From positions 1-64,000 of the forward strand of contig NTKC01000003.1 in NCBI GenBank assembly GCA_002456995.1: a stretch of DNA of 64,000 nucleotides, given 5' to 3'. The position numbers and the translations under genes are program-made. Of the stretch, positions 30,369-39,478 are shown one piece after another; the first letter of the stretch is position 1, and the number at the start of each line of letters is the position of its first letter. The notes under the pieces are model-generated. The model had not been told where the DNA came from, did not search any database, and saw only the letters and a program-made list of their open reading frames with translations. The DNA comes from Candidatus Thioglobus sp. MED-G25 (lineage in GTDB: Bacteria; Pseudomonadota; Gammaproteobacteria; Arenicellales; UBA868).

Positions 30369-31394
30369 TTATACAACTGCTTCCCCGGCAGACCATTCCT
30401 TTGTACCGTGTTCAATCACATCAAGGACCTGCCGTACCGTGATCTTTTCTATACATCGTCTATGACATCGGTGCCTGAGATAACAACGCTCGCAGGCAAC
30501 ATTTGCACGAATCACCTGTCCTGAAGCGAGTGGGCCTACCCGAATCTCATCTGTCGGTCCGAACAATGCGATGAGCGGACGCGCCTTAGCCACTGCCAGA
30601 TGCATTGCGAGGCTGTCGCCGGTTAACACAAGATCCGCCCGACTAATGATTTCAATAAATTCGGGCAGACTCAGTTGACCTGCCAGACAGTTACCCTTTT
30701 CAGGTGATAGCGTGCCTGTAGACATTTCCAGGGATGTACGATCCTCAACACTGCCCGTGAACAAAATGAACCAGTCGTCTGACAGAAGTTCGGCCAATGA
30801 CAGAAAATTTTCGATAGGCCAGTTCTTAGTTGGCCAGCGGGTCACGGGACTGAACACCGCAAGTTTTGAACGAGGCCCTGGAAGATCATCCAATATGCGG
30901 TCGACCGCGGTCTGCACCTGTGGCGCGACCTCGACTTCCATCTTGCCTGCACCCGGCGGGATATTAGCCAGCTCAAGCACGCCTGCCATCTCTGTTATGG
31001 CATGCACCGCGGGCTGGCTAAAACGCTCCGCGAACCACCAGCGACCTTTAACCAACCGTCTTCTGGCTCGTGCTCCCCAAAGGAAAATCACCGTCTTCCA
31101 ACTGCCTTGAAGATCCAGCACCAGATCGTACTCGTTCAGGCGTACGGCCCTGAGAGTCTGCATAAACTGTTGAAAGGTCCAACCCGGCCGCCTCCACCAG
31201 TCACGTTTGACGCCGTAGCGGTCAAAAATAATGAGTTCATCGATATTCGGGTTATGCGTCAAGAGTTCTTGAGCGGCTGTGGACGTCAATACAGTCAGAT
31301 GGACAGATGGATAGGCTTCACGAATTGCACTCAGGGCAGCTGTAGCATGCAGCACATCGCCCAGGGAGGTCTGTTTGATGACCAGAATTTTCAA
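30369..31394 (-). CDS. Glycosyltransferase family 9, ADP-heptose LPS heptosyltransferase-like
   Basis: Probably transfers heptose to the lipopolysaccharide inner core at the cytoplasmic face. 341 residues; N-terminal KILVIKQTSLGDVLHATAAL with the family's ..SLGD motif, a central region with FSPVTRWPTKNWP (donor site) and the C-terminal DLVLTGDSLAMHLAVAKARPLIALFGPTDEIRVGP signature of GT9 (split here across about residues 255-290). A cysteine pair near the end (CERCYLRHRC) is also seen in WaaC/WaaF relatives. The start is a TTG. I cannot distinguish heptosyltransferase I from II, so I give no symbol. Confidence 0.9.
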   Translation of the reverse strand: MKILVIKQTSLGDVLHATAALSAIREAYPSVHLTVLTSTAAQELLTHNPNIDELIIFDRYGVKRDWWRRPGWTFQQFMQTLRAVRLNEYDLVLDLQGSWKTVIFLWGARARRRLVKGRWWFAERFSQPAVHAITEMAGVLELANIPPGAGKMEVEVAPQVQTAVDRILDDLPGPRSKLAVFSPVTRWPTKNWPIENFLSLAELLSDDWFILFTGSVEDRTSLEMSTGTLSPEKGNCLAGQLSLPEFIEIISRADLVLTGDSLAMHLAVAKARPLIALFGPTDEIRVGPLASGQVIRANVACERCYLRHRCHRRCIEKITVRQVLDVIEHGTKEWSAGEAVV

Positions 31395-31440
31395 CGTGAT
31401 TCCAATTAAAAATAGCTCATTTCATACTTCGAAGCTGAAT

Positions 31441-32358
31441 TCAGTCGTAGGGTGACACGTTGTTATCAGGACGTGTCTTGAACCACTTAAACGTCCAAAG
31501 CGCCTGTTCGGGCGCCGATCGGATCTCCGCTTCGAACACCGAATTTACCGTTGCTGTGTCTGCCTGCTTATCGCCAAGCGGAAATCCGGATAGTGGCGGC
31601 TTGATGTCGAACACGTAGCGACCATTGTCGAGCATACGAGTGAACACGGGCACCACCGCGGCATCGGTCAACTTTGCCAGCCAGCCGACAACCGGTACTG
31701 TCGCCGTTGGGATACCAAAAAAAGGGCTAAACAGGGCGTTGGTATCGCCCAGATCTTCATCGGGAATCAAATAAGCGATCCTGCCGCCTTTTATGGCTTT
31801 GACCAGTCGACGAAGTCCTTGATCCCGCATCAAAATTATCGCATCGAATCGGCAACGACCTCGCCACAACCGCCATGTCAGCAGCGGATCATGCGCTCTT
31901 TTCATCATAGAAACGCCGCAGATCAACCGAGCAATTAGGGCACCCCCCATATCTATCGCGACCGTATGAGGTGTAATCAGCAACACCGGTCGGCCGGCTT
32001 TTTCGAGGTCTTTGAGTATGTTCTTTCCAGTCACCGTGCACAGGCTGTCTATTCTGGCAGTCGACCCCCACCACAACACACCATAATCGATGAGCGCCCG
32101 CCCATAGAGTCGATAGTGTTGACGGACCAGCCGTTGGCGTTGATCGACAGAAAGATCAGGAAAACACATCTGGACATTAATCTCTGCGATCTTTCGTCGC
32201 TTTTCGTTACTGCGGTAAAACACATCACCCAATGCACTGCCCATCTTCAACACCAGACGTCGAGGTAGGATGATACAGACCGCAATCATGAGCATGACGA
32301 GCCAGTGGCCCCAGAATCTAGGTGCCAGAAAGGCCAATTCAAAACGCGGCTGGGTCAC
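31441..32358 (-). CDS. Lipid A biosynthesis acyltransferase (LpxL/HtrB family)
   Basis: Late acyltransferase that adds a secondary acyl chain to Kdo-lipid IVA at the inner membrane. It has one N-terminal membrane helix (WGHWLVMLMIAVCIILP), the catalytic HX4D motif in TPHTVAID, and GGRIAYLIPDED plus PVFTRMLDNGRY further on. I choose the GTG at 32358 (about 305 residues, the family's usual size). The open frame extends upstream to an ATG at 32439, but that overlaps the end of argG by 56 bases and reads as low-complexity non-family sequence. It lies between argG and the GT9 gene, consistent with LPS synthesis. Confidence 0.88.
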   Translation of the reverse strand: MTQPRFELAFLAPRFWGHWLVMLMIAVCIILPRRLVLKMGSALGDVFYRSNEKRRKIAEINVQMCFPDLSVDQRQRLVRQHYRLYGRALIDYGVLWWGSTARIDSLCTVTGKNILKDLEKAGRPVLLITPHTVAIDMGGALIARLICGVSMMKRAHDPLLTWRLWRGRCRFDAIILMRDQGLRRLVKAIKGGRIAYLIPDEDLGDTNALFSPFFGIPTATVPVVGWLAKLTDAAVVPVFTRMLDNGRYVFDIKPPLSGFPLGDKQADTATVNSVFEAEIRSAPEQALWTFKWFKTRPDNNVSPYD

Positions 32359-32383
32359 CGAATGGCTGCTCGCCTGGATGGGT

Positions 32384-33601
32384 TTAGTCGCTGCTCCGCC
32401 GGCGCCCCTTACTGGCCGCAACGCGCATTCGCAACGCATTCAGTTTTATAAATCCCTCTGCATCACGCTGCTGGTAGGCACCACCATCATCCTCAAATGT
32501 TGCAATCGTTTCATCGTACAGGGAATTTTCGGAGCGACGGCCCAGCACGGTAACGTTTCCTTTGTAAAGTTTCAGTTTGACCTGGCCATTGACGACCTGC
32601 TGTGACTGGTCAATCATTGTCTGCATCACCTCACGTTCCGGCGCAAACCAATAGCCGTTGTAGACCAGCTTGGCGTAGCGCGGCATTAATTCATCTTTAA
32701 GATGTGCAACCTCACGGTCCAGTGTTATCGATTCGATCGCGCGATGTGCCTTAAGCAAAATGGTGCCGCCTGGAGTTTCGTAACAACCCCGGGATTTCAT
32801 CCCAACATAACGATTCTCAACCAAATCAGCACGACCTATCCCATGACGGGCACCAAACGCATTCAGTCTTTCCATCATCGCAGCCGGTGTCAACTTCTCG
32901 CCACCGATTGCTACCGGATCACCGTGTTGGAATTCGACCTCAATAGTCTCAGGCTCATTCGGCGCATCCAGGAGCGAAACAGTCCACCGCCAGACAGTGT
33001 CAGCAGGCGTAACCCACGGGTCTTCGAGCTCACCACCCTCGTAGGAGATATGGAGAAGATTTGCATCCATGGAATATGAGAAACGATCATCCACTGGCAG
33101 TCCGTGCTGGCGAGCGTAGGCGACCAGGCTGTCACGTGAACCAAGCTCCCATTCTCTCCACGGTGCGATAATTTTTATCTCCGGATTCAAAGCGTAGGCA
33201 CTCAACTCAAATCGGACCTGATCGTTACCTTTGCCTGTCGCACCGTGCGAGATCGCATCTGCGCCTGTGGATTCCGCGATTTCAACCAGCCACTTGGCAA
33301 TCAGTGGTCTGGCTATGGAGGTACCGAGCATATATTCGCCTTCATAGAGTGCATTGGCACGGAACATCGGGAAAATATAGTCGCGGGCAAACTCTTCACG
33401 AACATCCTCAATATAAATCTCCCTCACCCCGAGTCCTGCTGCTTTCTGACGTGCGGGTTCGATTTCTTCCTTCTGCCCAAGATCTGCGGTAAATGTCACT
33501 ACTTCGCAGTCATACTGATCCTGTAGCCACTTGAGGATAATTGAGGTATCAAGCCCACCAGAATAGGCAAGTACGACCTTTTTGATCTTGTCGCTGGTCA
33601 C
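32384..33601 (-). CDS. argG: Argininosuccinate synthase
   Basis: Condenses citrulline and aspartate with ATP to argininosuccinate in arginine synthesis. 405 residues; ATP-pyrophosphatase P-loop [19 protein letters not shown] at the start, then [17 protein letters not shown] and [24 protein letters not shown], all family hallmarks. The start is a GTG. A candidate extended -10 element lies about 60 bases upstream. No obvious ArgR box pair was recognised by eye in the 100 bases before the gene. Confidence 0.97.
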   Translation of the reverse strand: MTSDKIKKVVLAYSGGLDTSIILKWLQDQYDCEVVTFTADLGQKEEIEPARQKAAGLGVREIYIEDVREEFARDYIFPMFRANALYEGEYMLGTSIARPLIAKWLVEIAESTGADAISHGATGKGNDQVRFELSAYALNPEIKIIAPWREWELGSRDSLVAYARQHGLPVDDRFSYSMDANLLHISYEGGELEDPWVTPADTVWRWTVSLLDAPNEPETIEVEFQHGDPVAIGGEKLTPAAMMERLNAFGARHGIGRADLVENRYVGMKSRGCYETPGGTILLKAHRAIESITLDREVAHLKDELMPRYAKLVYNGYWFAPEREVMQTMIDQSQQVVNGQVKLKLYKGNVTVLGRRSENSLYDETIATFEDDGGAYQQRDAEGFIKLNALRMRVAASKGRRRSSD

Positions 33602-33663
33602 GGTTGATGGTCCTTAGTAAAACAGTGGGGGATAACACTGGTTAACCGACAGCTGATGTGCCA

Positions 33664-33672
33664 ATTATAACA
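33664..33672 (-). promoter_or_regulatory. Predicted extended -10 promoter of argG
   Basis: On the minus strand the sequence TGTTATAAT is a perfect extended -10 element (TGnTATAAT). It would start transcription near 33657, giving a leader of roughly 56 bases before argG. No good -35 hexamer lies at the right spacing, which is tolerated with an extended -10. Confidence 0.4.
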
Positions 33673-33702
33673 GCGCGCTACCCACACACTGTCATACGGC
33701 AG

Positions 33703-33731
33703 AAAAAACCCCCAGTGATGGGGGCTTTTTT
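33703..33731 (-). terminator. Rho-independent terminator after rpoH
   Basis: A 5-bp all-G:C stem (GGGGG/CCCCC at 33720-33724 and 33709-33713) with a 6-base loop. It is flanked by an A-run at 33703-33708 and a T-run at 33726-33731, so it can end transcription on either strand. It lies 24 bases past the rpoH stop and just upstream of the argG promoter, so its main job is to end the rpoH transcript. Confidence 0.85.
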
Positions 33732-33754
33732 ACAAGCTGGCGCTACGGAGCCGA

Positions 33755-34618
33755 TCAGGTACTCACTGCTGAGTACATCTGCTTTAATGCTCTTTTTTCG
33801 ATCTGACGGATACGTTCAGCCGATACACCGTACTGTTCTGCAAGAACCCCTAGTGTGGTCTTCTTGCCACTCTCGGCAAGCCAGCGCGATTGAATGATGT
33901 CGCGGCTACGCTCGTCGAGGACAGCAAGTGCTGTATCAAGTTGCTGTTGCCTTACCCGTGCCTCGTCTGCTTTGAGCGTCAATGTTCCAGGATCTGCACT
34001 GTAGTCGCCCAGAGTTTCAGAAGGTGCCCAGAATGTCTTTTCGTCGTCGTCGTCGGTTGCATCCACATCAAAGGCGATATCAGCACCGGTCATCCGGCCT
34101 TCCATTTCTCGCACTGTTAAGGTATCGACATTGAGATCCTCGGCCATGACATCGATTTCATCCTGCTTCATCCAACCCAGTCTGTTTCGATTTTTCCGCA
34201 GGTTAAAGAACAGTTTTCGCTGCGCTTTAGTTGTCGCAACTTTAACCATTCGCCAGTTACGAACCACATATTCATAGATTTCAGCCTTGATCCAATGCAC
34301 AGCAAAAGAAACCAGTCGCACGTCTCTGCCGGGATCAAAACGTTTCACAGCCTTCATCAGTCCAACGTTACCTTCCTGAATCAGATCGGCAAGCGGTAGA
34401 CCATAGCCAGTAAATCCTCGGGCAATTGAGGCGACATAGCGAAGATGCGAAAACACCAGCAGGCGCGCTGCTTCAAGATCCTCTCCCTCGCTGTAGCGTC
34501 GAGCTAGATCTTTCTCTTCTTGTTCTGAAAGCATGGGGGCTTCGTTGATAGCCTGCAGGTAGCGTGACAATCCCTGGGCAGGTCCAACATCCAATGCAAT
34601 GGGTAGTGTCTGGGTCAT
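33755..34618 (-). CDS. rpoH: Heat-shock sigma factor sigma-32
   Basis: Directs RNA polymerase to heat-shock promoters. 287 residues with region 1.2/2 (EEKDLARRY, LRYVASIARGFTGYGLPLADLIQEGNVGLMKAVKRFDP), the RpoH-specific box QRKLFFNLRK after region 2.4, and region 4 with GVLAEQYGVSAERIRQIEKRALKQM. It is followed by a strong terminator, so it forms its own unit. A perfect CIRCE operator sits 31 bases upstream of the start codon, which points to HrcA control. In relatives, ftsE and ftsX lie between ftsY and rpoH; here they are missing. Confidence 0.97.
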   Translation of the reverse strand: MTQTLPIALDVGPAQGLSRYLQAINEAPMLSEQEEKDLARRYSEGEDLEAARLLVFSHLRYVASIARGFTGYGLPLADLIQEGNVGLMKAVKRFDPGRDVRLVSFAVHWIKAEIYEYVVRNWRMVKVATTKAQRKLFFNLRKNRNRLGWMKQDEIDVMAEDLNVDTLTVREMEGRMTGADIAFDVDATDDDDEKTFWAPSETLGDYSADPGTLTLKADEARVRQQQLDTALAVLDERSRDIIQSRWLAESGKKTTLGVLAEQYGVSAERIRQIEKRALKQMYSAVST

Positions 34619-34649
34619 AGCGACTCCAAGTTCATAGGATGTGGCTATT

Positions 34650-34676
34650 TTAGCACTCTTCTATGCAGAGTGCTAA
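34650..34676 (-). promoter_or_regulatory. CIRCE operator (HrcA site) upstream of rpoH
   Basis: The sequence is a perfect match to the CIRCE consensus TTAGCACTC-N9-GAGTGCTAA: left arm 34650-34658, spacer 34659-34667, right arm 34668-34676. HrcA binds CIRCE to repress chaperone genes. It lies in the predicted 5' leader of rpoH, so HrcA would repress sigma-32 synthesis directly. Confidence 0.92.
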
Positions 34677-34690
34677 CATAATATTTTTCA

Positions 34691-34720
34691 ATCTTATTTT
34701 CTATTTTACTATTTTTTCAA
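34691..34720 (-). promoter_or_regulatory. Predicted sigma70 promoter of rpoH
   Basis: On the minus strand TTGAAA (34715-34720), an 18-base AT-rich spacer and TAAGAT (34691-34696) form a plausible vegetative promoter. Transcription would start near 34684, which puts the CIRCE element immediately downstream. An alternative -10 TATTAT at 34678-34683 lacks a matching -35. Confidence 0.4.
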
Positions 34721-34773
34721 CTAGATACAGCCACTTACACAGATAATCTGTTACCTAGCTGAGATGCCTGAGT

Positions 34774-35712
34774 CTATCCGCCTTCACCGATCAGTGCAGT
34801 CACAAACGCTTCAGCGTCAAACGGGCGCAAATCATTAACCGACTCACCGACACCGACAAAGTAAATCGGTAGCTGGAATTTCTGCGCCAGTGCCACCAGG
34901 ACCCCGCCCCGGGCAGTGCCATCGAGCTTAGTCACACACAATCCAGTGACTCCGACCGACGCTGCAAAAGCGCCAACCTGTGCCAGTGCGTTCTGACCGG
35001 TTGCGGCATCTACGACCAGCAGAGTTTCGTGTGGGGCACTGCCATCCAGACGTTGGATCACCCGATTCATTTTTCGCAACTGTTCCATCAGTTCAGTATT
35101 AACGTGCTGCCGACCTGCAGAATCAATGATTAGAACATCGACAGAACGAGCCTGCGCGGAATTCAAGGCGTCGTGGGCAACAGCCGCTGCATCGGCGCCA
35201 CGCTGTTGAGCGATAACTGGTACAGCAAGCCTCTGACCCCAGACCTGCAACTGTTCTATAGCTGCAGCTCGATAAGTATCACAGGCACCCAACATAACTT
35301 TGAGGTCTTGCTGGGTGAACCAGTGTGCGAGTTTGGCCGCAGTTGTTGTCTTACCGACTCCGTTGACCCCGACCATAACCACGACCCACGGTTTGGCTGA
35401 GGCTGCAGGAAAATCAAGTGGCCGAACCGAGGGTTGCAAGATCTCCAGCAATTTCATTCTAAGCACCGAATTCAATTGTTCTTTCGTCTCGACTCGAGTG
35501 GAAACAGCCTGGCGTCGTAGGGTCGCTACGATCTGAGTACTGACCTCAACACCTAGATCCGCCAGGATGAGCTGATCCCCCAGGTCTTCAAAAGCTGCAT
35601 CATCGAGCACTGCTGATCCAGGTCCAAACAACCCCGAGAGATTCGCAGCAAGCGATTCCCGTGTCTTTTTGAGACGGGCAAAAAGCCCTCTAGTTTCATC
35701 TGACTCAGGCAT
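34774..35712 (-). CDS. ftsY: Signal recognition particle receptor FtsY
   Basis: SRP receptor GTPase that delivers ribosome-nascent chain complexes to the Sec translocon. From the ATG at 35712 it has about 312 residues; an upstream ATG at 35745 would add 11 residues. It has the helical N domain, then the GTPase domain with GVNGVGKTTTAAKLAHWF, DTYRAAAIEQL, DSAGRQ and TKLDGTARGG. The acidic N-terminal extension of E. coli FtsY is almost absent. It is divergent from rsmD, the usual partner. Confidence 0.96.
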   Translation of the reverse strand: MPESDETRGLFARLKKTRESLAANLSGLFGPGSAVLDDAAFEDLGDQLILADLGVEVSTQIVATLRRQAVSTRVETKEQLNSVLRMKLLEILQPSVRPLDFPAASAKPWVVVMVGVNGVGKTTTAAKLAHWFTQQDLKVMLGACDTYRAAAIEQLQVWGQRLAVPVIAQQRGADAAAVAHDALNSAQARSVDVLIIDSAGRQHVNTELMEQLRKMNRVIQRLDGSAPHETLLVVDAATGQNALAQVGAFAASVGVTGLCVTKLDGTARGGVLVALAQKFQLPIYFVGVGESVNDLRPFDAEAFVTALIGEGG

Positions 35713-35795
35713 CAATACTCCACAATACACAACATTGATCATCAACCACTGCTCTATATCGTATCATTGAGCACTGTCGCTGACTCGAACTCACC

Positions 35796-36401
35796 ATGCC
35801 TCGGACTAAGAACGCCCCTCTCCAACGTAACCGCGGACGCTTGCGGATCATCGGTGGCCAATGGAAGCGGCATACGTTGTACTTCAAGGGCGGCGCGGAT
35901 CTTCGTCCAACCCCAGATGCTATTCGCGAAAAACTTTTCAACTGGCTTGCCCCGGTCATAGAAGGTGCGTGTTGTTTGGATTTATTCTGTGGCAGTGGTG
36001 CGCTGGGGTTCGAAGCCGCCTCCAGGGGCGCAGCACAGGTCGTATTGGTCGACAATAATCGGCAATGCTACGAGGAAATCAACAAAAACCGTGTGCGCCT
36101 GGGTGCGCAGCAGATTAGAGTGTTTTGTGAAGACGCGCTGGAATGGCTGGGAAGCAATAACCAGACATTCGATATTGTCTTTCTGGACCCGCCCTACAAC
36201 AGCGACCTGGCTCGTCGTTCAATCGCGCGCCTGCAGTCTTACCAACTGGCGCCAGGTACGATGGTGTATGTCGAGACCGAGCGCCACCTGAAACTGACCT
36301 ATCCCGAACATTGGGAAGAACTGCGCAGTGGTCATGCCGGTCAAGTCAGCTGTCGCCTATTTCAGATCACGTTTAGCGATCAATCCGATCGTTTGATCTG
36401 A
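35796..36401 (+). CDS. rsmD: 16S rRNA (guanine-966-N2)-methyltransferase
   Basis: Methylates G966 of 16S rRNA with S-adenosylmethionine. 201 residues with the family start LRIIGGQWKRH, RPTPDAIREKLFNWL, the SAM motif CLDLFCGSGALGFEA and catalytic DPPY in IVFLDPPYNSD. It is divergent from ftsY, the usual layout. In relatives coaD and a ferredoxin gene follow directly; here an HD-domain gene on the other strand is inserted between rsmD and coaD. Confidence 0.97.
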   Translation: MPRTKNAPLQRNRGRLRIIGGQWKRHTLYFKGGADLRPTPDAIREKLFNWLAPVIEGACCLDLFCGSGALGFEAASRGAAQVVLVDNNRQCYEEINKNRVRLGAQQIRVFCEDALEWLGSNNQTFDIVFLDPPYNSDLARRSIARLQSYQLAPGTMVYVETERHLKLTYPEHWEELRSGHAGQVSCRLFQITFSDQSDRLI

Positions 36402-36458
36402 CGATACCGGTGAACTGGGCGCTGTTTACTAAACCTCATGACAGTGAGTGCTGGAACA

Positions 36459-37052
36459 TCAAGCGACGGCACGATCACCATAGCGTACATCAGTCTCAAA
36501 ATCGCGGATATTCTCTCGCCTAAATAGCCGTTCCACCATGGGTGCAAAAAACGCAAGTGGTTCGGAGTCATAGTCAGGATCAAAACAATTCTGGTCATAG
36601 AACTCACAGAATCGAATAGCATCATCGTACCACTGATGATCGCGGTAGCGATCGCGGGCATTCCGATCACCACCCAGATGGTGTGCAAAGTAATACATCT
36701 GGAATAGACCGTGATGCTTAACAATCCAGTAAATCTTCTCCGACACGAAAGGACGCAGTACTGCCGCCGCCAATTCGCTGTGGGAAAACGGCGCAACCAT
36801 GTCACCAATATCATGAACCAGGGCCGCAACCACAACTTCTTCCGGCTCTCCTGCGCGATGTGCACGAGTCGCTGACTGTAGGCAGTGCTCGAGTCGGCTG
36901 ACCTTGTAACCAGAAACCGAATCATCTAATCGCTCAAGCTGTTCGAGTATCCTGTGCGCCAGAGAGTCGGTAAATTCTGTCTCATACCGGTCCAACAATT
37001 CGTATTCCGCACGCGTACCCTGCGCCATACTGGTAAAATTAACCGTCTCCAT
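36459..37052 (-). CDS. HD-domain protein, PhnZ/MIOX-like candidate oxygenase
   Basis: Predicted metal-binding HD-domain protein of about 197 residues from the ATG at 37052 (a TTG at 37064 is a less likely start). Visible ligands are His56, the His80-Asp81 pair, His91, His113/His114 and Asp157-equivalent Asp153. The 24-residue gap from the first His to the HD pair matches PhnZ and is close to myo-inositol oxygenase, both mixed-valent diiron oxygenases. The ordinary annotation would be a phosphohydrolase. A conserved stretch around HHGLFQMYYFAHHLGG and QNCFDPDYDSEPL is characteristic. The substrate is unknown; organophosphonate or a small polar metabolite is my inference only. Confidence 0.8.
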   Translation of the reverse strand: METVNFTSMAQGTRAEYELLDRYETEFTDSLAHRILEQLERLDDSVSGYKVSRLEHCLQSATRAHRAGEPEEVVVAALVHDIGDMVAPFSHSELAAAVLRPFVSEKIYWIVKHHGLFQMYYFAHHLGGDRNARDRYRDHQWYDDAIRFCEFYDQNCFDPDYDSEPLAFFAPMVERLFRRENIRDFETDVRYGDRAVA

Positions 37053-37087
37053 GATCTCTCTCAAGTGTTCGCTAGCGCGAAGATTAG

Positions 37088-37946
<859 letters not shown>

Positions 37947-37953
37947 GTCCTAG

Positions 37954-38595
37954 TCAGTCTGTCGGTAGCACCATATCAACAGCGCGCCAAAGATACCAAG
38001 TTGCAACCGACCGATAGGGGCGCCATCGTCGACCTGCTCGTTCCAGCTTGTCCGGATCCGGAAGAATCTTAAATCCTCTGAGCTGCTGGTAACCCTTGCG
38101 CACACCCAGATCCCCGACCGGCAACACATCAGGTCGGCCCAGATAAAAAATCAGCAGCATCTGTACTGTCCACGGCCCAATTCCTCGGATCTGCGTCAGA
38201 CGATCAATGATCTCCTGGTCAGATAGTCGTTGCAGTTGACGAGTTGTGGGTAGCTCCCGCAAGTGAGCTCTAGCGGCCAGATCTCTTAACGCCAGACATT
38301 TGGAACGCGACAACCCCGCACTCCGAAGTCTATGATCCGACATTTTCAGCAACCGCTCGGGATCGATGCGTCGATTTGGAAACAACGCTAATAAACGCGT
38401 GTGAATCGTTGCCGCCGCCTTACCACTCAACTGCTGATAGACAATACTCCGGATCAGATACTCGAAAACGGAACGACTTCGCTTAACCGGCAACTCTAAC
38501 GTCCCAACCTGCTGAATCAGGCGGTCCATGCCCCGGTCAACATGGCGCAGATGCGCGACCGCAGCCTGCGGGTCAAACTCGTAAGTGGTCGCCAT
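37954..38595 (-). CDS. DNA-3-methyladenine glycosylase II (AlkA-like)
   Basis: Base-excision repair glycosylase that removes alkylated bases. About 213 residues from the ATG at 38595. It has the helix-hairpin-helix motif LTQIRGIGPWTVQMLLIF followed by the catalytic Asp in LPVGDLGVRKGYQQL, the HhH-GPD hallmark. It lacks the N-terminal TBP-like domain of E. coli AlkA and resembles the short bacterial/yeast MAG type. It overlaps the end of the histidine phosphatase gene by 23 bases, so the two are coupled. Confidence 0.9.
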   Translation of the reverse strand: MATTYEFDPQAAVAHLRHVDRGMDRLIQQVGTLELPVKRSRSVFEYLIRSIVYQQLSGKAAATIHTRLLALFPNRRIDPERLLKMSDHRLRSAGLSRSKCLALRDLAARAHLRELPTTRQLQRLSDQEIIDRLTQIRGIGPWTVQMLLIFYLGRPDVLPVGDLGVRKGYQQLRGFKILPDPDKLERAGRRWRPYRSVATWYLWRAVDMVLPTD

Positions 38596-39193
38596 CAAAA
38601 TTATCTAATTTGATCAGGCCGATTGACCGACGGGACTGATGATCCCAGATATCAATTTCATCGTTGGCCTGTTTGAATTCCAGAAGATCACTACTGTCAA
38701 ATCGATTGCAGAGTTGCGCTTTGAGCGCCATATTGACGTACTGATGACCTACGATCAGTACGTTGCCGATCTGCTGGCCCAACCAAGTGACAACGGACTG
38801 CAAACGGTAGGCAACATCAGTGATACTTTCCCCACCGGGCGCGGGAACACGCATCATGGTTGATCGCCATTGATTATATTTTTCATTTCCCAACAAATCC
38901 CGAACATCTTTTTCCTTGCGTCCTTCGTAATCCCCCATGTCGAGTTCGATCAGAGCTAAATTGTCCTGCGCGATCACATGACTTCCTTGAAGCAGTACGT
39001 TCGCCGTCTCGACAGCACGAACCAGTGGCGATGTCATTGCGGCGTTAAAGCGAACACCCTGCTCTGCAAGCTTATCCCTGAGATTTTCAGCCTGTTGATA
39101 TCCAGTTTTGTTCAGCGGCACGTCCGTTGTCGATTGCCACTTCTCAAGGAGATTCCAATCGGTCTGACCGTGCCTGGCAATATAGATTGGCAT
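38573..39193 (-). CDS. Histidine phosphatase family protein
   Basis: Cofactor-independent phosphoglycerate-mutase-like phosphatase, 206 residues. The catalytic RHGQTDWN motif is at residues 7-14. The acid residue lies in LIELDMGDYEGRKE, and the second catalytic His in VLIVGHQYVNMAL. Substrate cannot be read from the sequence; relatives include GpmB-like phosphatases and CobC. First gene of a two-gene run with the AlkA-like glycosylase. Confidence 0.88.
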   Translation of the reverse strand: MPIYIARHGQTDWNLLEKWQSTTDVPLNKTGYQQAENLRDKLAEQGVRFNAAMTSPLVRAVETANVLLQGSHVIAQDNLALIELDMGDYEGRKEKDVRDLLGNEKYNQWRSTMMRVPAPGGESITDVAYRLQSVVTWLGQQIGNVLIVGHQYVNMALKAQLCNRFDSSDLLEFKQANDEIDIWDHQSRRSIGLIKLDNFDGDHLRV

Positions 39194-39400
39194 CGGTTCA
39201 GCATAAGGTATTACACGGGCTCACGTAAACAGTAACGCTTGAACAGCAAACAACAGGCGCCAGCAACACAACTCTACCGGTCTGAATTCCCTAACCAATG
39301 ACGATTGTCCGACAGACCACCATCCAGATCATGGGATGTGTGATCGATTTGTTAGCTCGTGTTGATTGACAATATTTCTTTCTAAAGCTACCCTCTCAAA

Positions 39401-39478
39401 GAGAATTAATCGATTCAGATACCCTTGATGTTGACCTTGTTTATTGGCCCGTCGCGCCCTCCGTGATGGGTTTTTTTT
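39401..39478 (+). ncRNA. Candidate small RNA or leader transcript
   Basis: A promoter-like pair TTGACA (39366-39371), 17-base spacer, TACCCT (39389-39394) would start a transcript near 39401 that ends about 78 bases later at a T-rich hairpin terminator. Inside is a tiny frame 39428-39466 (12 codons, MLTLFIGPSRPP) whose stop falls in the terminator stem, so a leader-peptide attenuator for the gene at 39622 is an alternative. No ribosome-binding site is visible for it. This is inference from sequence signals alone; I do not recognise a known RNA family. Confidence 0.3.
39448..39478 (+). terminator. Rho-independent terminator, plus strand
   Basis: Stem CCCGTC (39448-39453) pairs with GATGGG (39465-39470) with one G:T wobble, followed by eight T residues (39471-39478). 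There is no T-run on the other strand, so it works only on plus-strand transcripts. It lies 143 bases before the next gene and ends no annotated gene. Confidence 0.65.

Noticed and set aside
33602-33700. ArgR boxes upstream of argG
   Set aside because: No pair of TGAAT-type palindromes was recognisable by eye; only the extended -10 element is supported.
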